The notes beneath the pieces are model-generated. The model was not told the origin of the DNA. It worked only from the letters and a program-made list of their open reading frames with translations, and made no database searches. Shown piece by piece: positions 11,726-16,295 of a stretch of 16,295 bases of DNA. Source of the DNA: an uncultured bacterium (lineage in GTDB: Bacteria; Cyanobacteriota; Vampirovibrionia; Gastranaerophilales; Gastranaerophilaceae); contig USHE01000019.1 in assembly GCA_900554385.1 (NCBI GenBank), positions 1-16,295 on the forward strand, in the 5' to 3' direction. The position numbers and the translations under genes are program-made. Numbering within the stretch: position 1 is the first letter of the stretch; every line of letters begins with the position of its first letter.

Positions 11726-14371
11726 ATGACAGAAAAACGTGTTTGGTTATTTAGAGAGGGTAATGCCAATATGCGCAACTTGTTGGGCGGAAAAGGCGCA
11801 AACCTCGCTGAAATGACTAATTTAGGGCTTCCGGTTCCTCCGGGTTTGACTATTACAACCGAAACATGTATGGATTACATAAATAACGGCAATAAAATGC
11901 CTGCCGGTTTGATGGATGAAGTTAAAGCGGCTTTGAAAGATGTTGAACAGCAAAAAGGTCAAAAATTTGGCGATGCTGAAAATCCTTTGTTGGTTTCTGT
12001 TCGTTCTGGGGCAAGAGTTTCTATGCCTGGTATGATGGAAACAATCCTTAACTTAGGTTTGAATGACCAAACAGTGGAAGCTATGATTAAATTAACTAAT
12101 AATCCTCGTTTCTGCTATGATTCTTATAGAAGATTTTTGACTATGTTTGGCTCTGTTGCCTGGGAAATGGACAGACAAAAATATTTCGAATCAGAACTTG
12201 AAAAAGTTAAGGAAAGAGAAGGCGTAAAACAAGATACTGAAATTTCTGCAGAAGGCTTGAAATCATTAATTCCTGTTTATAAAAATATTATTAAAGAAGT
12301 TACAGGAAAAGAATTTCCTCAAGATCCTTACGTACAGTTGCAGGAAGCTATAGAAGCTGTATTCCGTTCTTGGAATATTCCTCGTGCGGTTGCGTACAGA
12401 AACATGAATAAAATTGACCATAACTTTGGTACAGCAGTAAACGTTCAATCAATGGTGTTCGGTAATATGGGTGATGACTGCGCTACAGGTGTATCATTCA
12501 CTCGTAACCCTGCAACTGGTGAAAATAAATTCTATGGTGAATATTTGACAAATGCTCAAGGTGAAGACGTTGTAGCAGGTATCAGAACTCCAAAACCTAT
12601 TGCAGAACTTGAACATGAAATGCCTGATTTGTACAAACAATACGTTGATATTGCTAAAAAACTTGAACTTGGCTATAAAGATGTTCAAGATATGGAATTT
12701 ACTATTGAAAAAGGTAAATTATATATTCTTCAAACTCGTAACGGTAAAAGAACTGCAGCAGCTGCTGTTAAAATTGCCGTTGATATGTGTGAAGAAGGTA
12801 TTATTTCAAAAGAACGTGCTATTCAATTGGTTGATCCATATAGCGTAAACCAAATTTTATTACCTTGCTTTGATGCTAAAGCTATGGCAGATGCTCATAA
12901 AATTTGTAATGGTGTAAATGCATCTCCTGGTGCGGCTGTAGGTAAGATTGTATTTGATACCGAAGAAGCTGCAAAACGTGGTGAAGCAGGCGAAAAAGTT
13001 ATTCTTGTTCGTGTAGAAACTTGTCCGGATGATATTCACGGTATGGCTGTTTCTCAAGGTGTATTGACCCTCCGCGGCGGTGCAACTTCTCACGCAGCAG
13101 TTGTTGCTAAAGGTATGGGTAAACCTTGCGTTTCAGGTTGTGAAGATTTGAAAATTGACCTTGCTAACGAAACCTTAACCGGTTGTGACGGTACTGTTTA
13201 CCGCAAAGATGATATTATCTCTCTTGATGGTGGTAAAGGTATTGTTATGGAAGGTGCAGTTAAACTTGTTGAAGCAAGAATTGACGAAAACTGGAACAAG
13301 TTCTTTACCTGGGTAAATGAAATTAAACAGTTGAAAGTTGAGGCTAACGCTGATACCCCTAAAGACATCGAAAACGCTTTGAAATTTGGAGCAGAAGGTG
13401 TAGGTCTTTGTCGTACAGAACACATGTTTATGGATCCTGACAGACTTCCTTGGGTTCAAAAAATGATTATTGCGGGTACTCCTGAAGCTAGAAAAGAAGC
13501 TTTGGATAAACTTCTTCCTATGCAATATTCAGATTTCTATGCTATGTTCAAAGCTATCGGCGATAAACCAATGACAGTAAGACTTCTTGATCCGCCGCTT
13601 CACGAATTCCTTCCTTCAAAAGAAGATTTAATCGCTGAAGTTGCAACATTGAAGGCTCAAGGTAAAGATTCAAAAGAAAAAGAAGAATTACTTCATATCG
13701 TTGAAGGTTTGTCTGAATCTAACCCTATGATGGGCTTGCGTGGCTGCCGTCTTGGGTTAACTTATCCTGAAATTAACGAAATGCAGGTTAGAGCAATCTT
13801 TGAAGCTGCATGTGATGTTAAAAAAGAAGGTATTAACGTTAAACCTTGGGTTATGATTCCGTTAATCGGTCATGTTAATGAGTTAAAAGTTGCAAAAGAA
13901 ATTCTAGTTCGTGTTGCAGAACTCGTTATGGCTGAAAAAGGCGTTAAAGTGGATTACAAATTTGGTACTATGATTGAAATTCCTCGTGCAGCATTAACTG
14001 CTGATGAAATTGCAGAACACGCAGAATTCTTCTCATTCGGTACAAATGACCTTACACAAATGACATTTGGATATTCACGTGACGACGCTGAAGGTAAATT
14101 CCTCAACAGATATGTTGAACAAAAAATCTTGCCTTCTAATCCATTTGAAACTCTTGATACAAAAGGTGTAGGACAACTTGTTGAAATGTCAATGGAAAAA
14201 GGTAAGACAGTAAATCCTTCACTAGTTGGCGGTGTCTGCGGCGAACACGGCGGTGATCCTGATTCTGTGAAATTCTGTCACAAAATCGGCTTGGATTACG
14301 TATCCTGCTCACCGTTCAGAATTCCGCAAGCAAGACTGGCTGCTGCTCAGGCTGTAGTTGAAGGAAAATAA
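11726..14371 (+). CDS. ppdK: Pyruvate, phosphate dikinase
   Basis: This full-length 881-residue enzyme interconverts pyruvate + ATP + phosphate and PEP + AMP + pyrophosphate in the cytoplasm. The N-terminal ATP-grasp domain shows GGKGANLAEM and VPPGLTITTE (about 22-45), then the VSVRSGARVSMPGMMETILNLG segment (from about 91). The central swivelling domain carries the phosphorylatable His456 in GGATSHAAVVAKGMGKPCVSG, matching the position of His455 in the clostridial enzyme. The C-terminal PEP/pyruvate barrel has GLCRTEHMF, GTNDLTQMT (772-780) and the catalytic Cys838 in GGVCGEHGGDP. A strong ribosome binding site AGGAG lies seven bases before the ATG. In anaerobes PPDK often works glycolytically or in gluconeogenesis with a reversible pyrophosphate-linked step. 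A terminator follows directly, so the gene is probably monocistronic. Confidence 0.97.
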   Translation: MTEKRVWLFREGNANMRNLLGGKGANLAEMTNLGLPVPPGLTITTETCMDYINNGNKMPAGLMDEVKAALKDVEQQKGQKFGDAENPLLVSVRSGARVSMPGMMETILNLGLNDQTVEAMIKLTNNPRFCYDSYRRFLTMFGSVAWEMDRQKYFESELEKVKEREGVKQDTEISAEGLKSLIPVYKNIIKEVTGKEFPQDPYVQLQEAIEAVFRSWNIPRAVAYRNMNKIDHNFGTAVNVQSMVFGNMGDDCATGVSFTRNPATGENKFYGEYLTNAQGEDVVAGIRTPKPIAELEHEMPDLYKQYVDIAKKLELGYKDVQDMEFTIEKGKLYILQTRNGKRTAAAAVKIAVDMCEEGIISKERAIQLVDPYSVNQILLPCFDAKAMADAHKICNGVNASPGAAVGKIVFDTEEAAKRGEAGEKVILVRVETCPDDIHGMAVSQGVLTLRGGATSHAAVVAKGMGKPCVSGCEDLKIDLANETLTGCDGTVYRKDDIISLDGGKGIVMEGAVKLVEARIDENWNKFFTWVNEIKQLKVEANADTPKDIENALKFGAEGVGLCRTEHMFMDPDRLPWVQKMIIAGTPEARKEALDKLLPMQYSDFYAMFKAIGDKPMTVRLLDPPLHEFLPSKEDLIAEVATLKAQGKDSKEKEELLHIVEGLSESNPMMGLRGCRLGLTYPEINEMQVRAIFEAACDVKKEGINVKPWVMIPLIGHVNELKVAKEILVRVAELVMAEKGVKVDYKFGTMIEIPRAALTADEIAEHAEFFSFGTNDLTQMTFGYSRDDAEGKFLNRYVEQKILPSNPFETLDTKGVGQLVEMSMEKGKTVNPSLVGGVCGEHGGDPDSVKFCHKIGLDYVSCSPFRIPQARLAAAQAVVEGK

Positions 14372-14390
14372 CTGACAGGCAGGATAAAAC

Positions 14391-14420
14391 AAAAACTCCC
14401 GAGTAATCGGGAGTTTTTTT
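14391..14420. terminator. Bidirectional rho-independent terminator between ppdK and ispD
   Basis: AAAAACTCCCGA and TCGGGAGTTTTT pair perfectly around a GTAA loop, followed by seven T residues on the plus strand. The matching A-run gives a U-run on the minus strand. It serves the converging ppdK and thiL-ispD units. Confidence 0.92.
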
Positions 14421-14522
14421 ATTGCTAAATTAAATTGAAAATTTATGAATTTACCAGGGGTAGTCCTCTTTTTTCCCCAAACCGTTAATGTAGAATTTGT
14501 GCTTGTTTCCGCGTTTTTGTCA

Positions 14523-15170
14523 TTAACTCAAATAAATTTTAGCCAAATCAATGTCGTTTTGGGTTGTGATTTTAATATTTTTATAGCTTCCGTCGATTAT
14601 GTAGACATCCTCTCCGAGTTCCTCTACCATTCCGGCATCGTCTGTGAAGTTTTTTCCTTCAAATTTTTGGTGGGCTTTTAGGATTAAATCATAGGCAAAG
14701 GCTTGCGGGGTTTGGGTGTTGTACAGCTTTGAACGGTCAATTGTTCTTACTATTTTTCCGTGTTCAACTTCTTTTATTGTGTCAATTGTTTTGGTCATTA
14801 CAGATAGTGCTTTTATTTCTTTTACCATTTCGACACAAATATTTATTAATTCTGTTGTTATTATTGGTCTTGCGCCGTCGTGAATTACCACGTAATCGCA
14901 AACTTCTGCTTTTAAACCATTGTAAACAGAGGCTTGTCTTGTGTTTCCGCCTTCTATAATTTTTATATTCTGGTAATCTCTAAAAATTTCTTGTAATTCG
15001 TTGATTATTGACGGATTTGCGCAAATAATTATTTTATCAATATTTGCATATCTGAAAGCATCTACGGTATATTTTATAACTTCTTTTTCGTTGATTTTTT
15101 CAAGTAATTTATTTTTATTGCCAAATCTGGAAGATGTTCCGCCGGCAGTTATGATTGCGTTAGTTTTCAT
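14523..15170 (-). CDS. ispD: 2-C-methyl-D-erythritol 4-phosphate cytidylyltransferase
   Basis: IspD transfers CMP from CTP to methylerythritol 4-phosphate in the MEP isoprenoid pathway. The 215 residues show the nucleotide-binding start IITAGGTSSRFGNKNK (6-21), GGNTRQASVYNGL (74-86), the metal-site HDGARP (97-102), the DTIKEV segment (130-135), TQTPQAF (152-158), FTDDAGMVEELG (175-186), and the closing KITTQNDIDLA (200-210). Its length is slightly short of the usual 225-235, with no missing motif. Two variations stand out. The first glycine loop is TAGGTSSRFG rather than the commoner AAGxGxRMG, and HDGARP has Gly where Ala is usual. The ATG overlaps the TGA of thiL as ATGA, implying translational coupling. 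The first gene of the unit extends beyond the window. Confidence 0.94.
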   Translation of the reverse strand: MKTNAIITAGGTSSRFGNKNKLLEKINEKEVIKYTVDAFRYANIDKIIICANPSIINELQEIFRDYQNIKIIEGGNTRQASVYNGLKAEVCDYVVIHDGARPIITTELINICVEMVKEIKALSVMTKTIDTIKEVEHGKIVRTIDRSKLYNTQTPQAFAYDLILKAHQKFEGKNFTDDAGMVEELGEDVYIIDGSYKNIKITTQNDIDLAKIYLS

Positions 15171-16295
15171 TTATTCTCCTCAAAGTGGTTGTATAGATTT
15201 TTTTCAACGTCACTTTTTGCGTAAATTTTTGAGCCTATCTTTACGCCCAAGCCTTCTTTTACTTCGCCTATTACCGTAAAATCCTGCGGGTCTGTAACCG
15301 TTGCTACAAGCTGGTAGTCTTCTCCGCCATATAGTATAAGGTTTTTGTAGTTTTTGAATTCTTCTATTTCTTTGTCATAGGGTATTTTATCAAAATCAAC
15401 GTCCAGTAATACTCCGCTTTCATTTGCAATTTGTGAAAGTGCGTCCATAAGCCCGTCCGATGTATCCATCATAGCATAATCTTCTTTTATTGTAGAGGCT
15501 ATTTTTCTGGAAAAATCAAGTTGAGCCTCCGGCATTAAGTGTTTAGTGATAAATTTTCCGGTTCGATTGCCGTTTAAAAGTTCTGCTAAGCCTGCTCCGC
15601 TTGAACCGTGTGAGCCTGAAACTATAATTTTTTGTCCTATTTTTGCATTTTTTCTTGAAGATATTTTCCTATCTTTTGTTATGCCGATTGCTGTAATTGA
15701 AATGTAGATTTTGTCACTGCCAGTAATATCCCCGCCGACAATTTCGACATCTTTACAGGCATCTTTTAATCCTTTATAAAATTCCCTAACAAATTCTATT
15801 TCAGTTTGTTTCGGTAGAGAAAGGGCTACTGTAATATATTTAGGTTCAGCTCCGCTTGCACAAACATCTGAAATATTGACCATTGCAGCTTTATAACCTA
15901 TCTGGTATGGGGTTGCAAAATCCGTTTTAAAATGGATATCTTCAACCATACTGTCCTGGGTTATTACAATGCCTAAATTTTTTAAATACGCACAATCATC
16001 TCCTATATATTCGGAATTAAGAAATTTTTGTATTGATAGTATAAAGTCTAATTCGTGTTCAATTAGTGTAATAATTTCGTTGACTATGGTTTCGTTCCAT
16101 TTCTTTCCGCAGTCTTTTTTGATTTCAGCCAAAGCCTCCTGCGGGCTGAGTTTGCTTCTGTATGTTCGCTGTTCCGTAAGTGCAAAATATGCATCAACAA
16201 TAAGAATTTTTTGTGATGTCAGCGTTATCTCGTTTTTAGCTTTTTTAGCAGGATAATCTGTGCCGTCCCAATTTTCGGGGTGATGTTCAATTATT
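15167..16295 (-). CDS. thiL: HD-GYP-like phosphodiesterase domain fused to thiamine-monophosphate kinase (5' end outside window)
   Basis: The frame is open from the window edge to TGA at 15167-15169, giving about 375 visible residues. Residues 1-80 match the second half of an HD-GYP domain: HHPENWDGTDYP (4-15), ILIVDAYFALT with the metal-ligand Asp34 (30-40), RTYRSKLSPQEALAEI, and a closing GKKW-x-ETIV helix. The usual GYP is DYP here. From about 82 on it is ThiL, which phosphorylates thiamine monophosphate to thiamine diphosphate: IGDDCAYL (97-104), TQDSMVEDIHF, NISDVCASGA, VGGDITGS, SGSHGSSGAGLAEL, MMDTSDGLMDAL and GGEDYQLVA. No ATG lies between the domains. The only possible internal start is a TTG at 16132, two bases after AGGAGG, a spacing too short for normal initiation and one that would leave a piece of HD-GYP helix. 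I infer a genuine fusion, whose N-terminal HD half lies outside the window. The thiamine link fits the TPP-dependent oxidoreductase upstream. Confidence 0.85.
   Translation of the reverse strand, partial: IIEHHPENWDGTDYPAKKAKNEITLTSQKILIVDAYFALTEQRTYRSKLSPQEALAEIKKDCGKKWNETIVNEIITLIEHELDFILSIQKFLNSEYIGDDCAYLKNLGIVITQDSMVEDIHFKTDFATPYQIGYKAAMVNISDVCASGAEPKYITVALSLPKQTEIEFVREFYKGLKDACKDVEIVGGDITGSDKIYISITAIGITKDRKISSRKNAKIGQKIIVSGSHGSSGAGLAELLNGNRTGKFITKHLMPEAQLDFSRKIASTIKEDYAMMDTSDGLMDALSQIANESGVLLDVDFDKIPYDKEIEEFKNYKNLILYGGEDYQLVATVTDPQDFTVIGEVKEGLGVKIGSKIYAKSDVEKNLYNHFEENK

Noticed and set aside
12266..13525. Minus-strand frames inside ppdK
   Set aside because: They lie antisense to an intact conserved enzyme and show no recognisable domain or start signal.
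14445..14681. Plus-strand 78-codon frame over the end of ispD
   Set aside because: Most of it is antisense to conserved IspD residues, and it has no ribosome binding site.

Overview
This AT-rich window looks like a chromosomal segment of a fermentative, anaerobic gut bacterium, most probably of the Gastranaerophilales/Melainabacteria (non-photosynthetic Cyanobacteria). That is an inference from three things: the prepilin N-terminus (GFTLAEVLITLGIIG followed by an RLKKFYSTMQQAI-type helix), the small XRE regulator, and ferredoxin-linked 2-oxoacid oxidation beside pyruvate phosphate dikinase. No rRNA, tRNA, CRISPR array or insertion sequence was recognised.

Left part (1-1763) is the accessory portion. 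It opens with a broken, signal-peptide-bearing fragment resembling the N-terminus of a GH67 alpha-glucuronidase. A strong terminator follows, then a divergent pair: a type IV-like prepilin (minus) and a 72-residue XRE regulator (plus). The two share a short intergenic region with a 9+9 bp dyad and a near-consensus promoter placed so that the prepilin mRNA should start at its own ATG. Both sides of the pair carry copies of a dispersed palindromic repeat with an ACGAG hairpin loop.

Middle part (1764-8618). A minus-strand unit encodes a 1769-residue cytoplasmic coiled-coil protein built from at least three unrelated internal repeat families. Its end overlaps by 14 nt a GlcD-type FAD-linked oxidase. 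The intergenic region with the next operon (8446-8617) holds divergent extended -10 promoters and two perfect 12-bp palindromes.

Right-centre part (8618-14420). A compact plus-strand operon encodes the delta, alpha, beta and gamma subunits of a 2-oxoacid:ferredoxin oxidoreductase (Kor/Vor type). A 76-residue basic helical protein of unknown role follows, then a full-length pyruvate phosphate dikinase (ppdK) closed by a bidirectional terminator. Together the oxidoreductase and PPDK give reduced ferredoxin, acyl-CoA and pyruvate/PEP interconversion, as expected for an anaerobe.

Right edge (14523-16295). A minus-strand pair, overlapping by ATGA, encodes ThiL (thiamine-monophosphate kinase) and IspD (MEP isoprenoid pathway). 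The thiL frame runs without a stop to the window edge, and its upstream part is the C-terminal half of an HD-GYP phosphodiesterase-like domain. The window therefore appears to contain an HD-GYP-ThiL fusion, which together with the repeat architecture of the 1769-residue protein is the most unusual content here.
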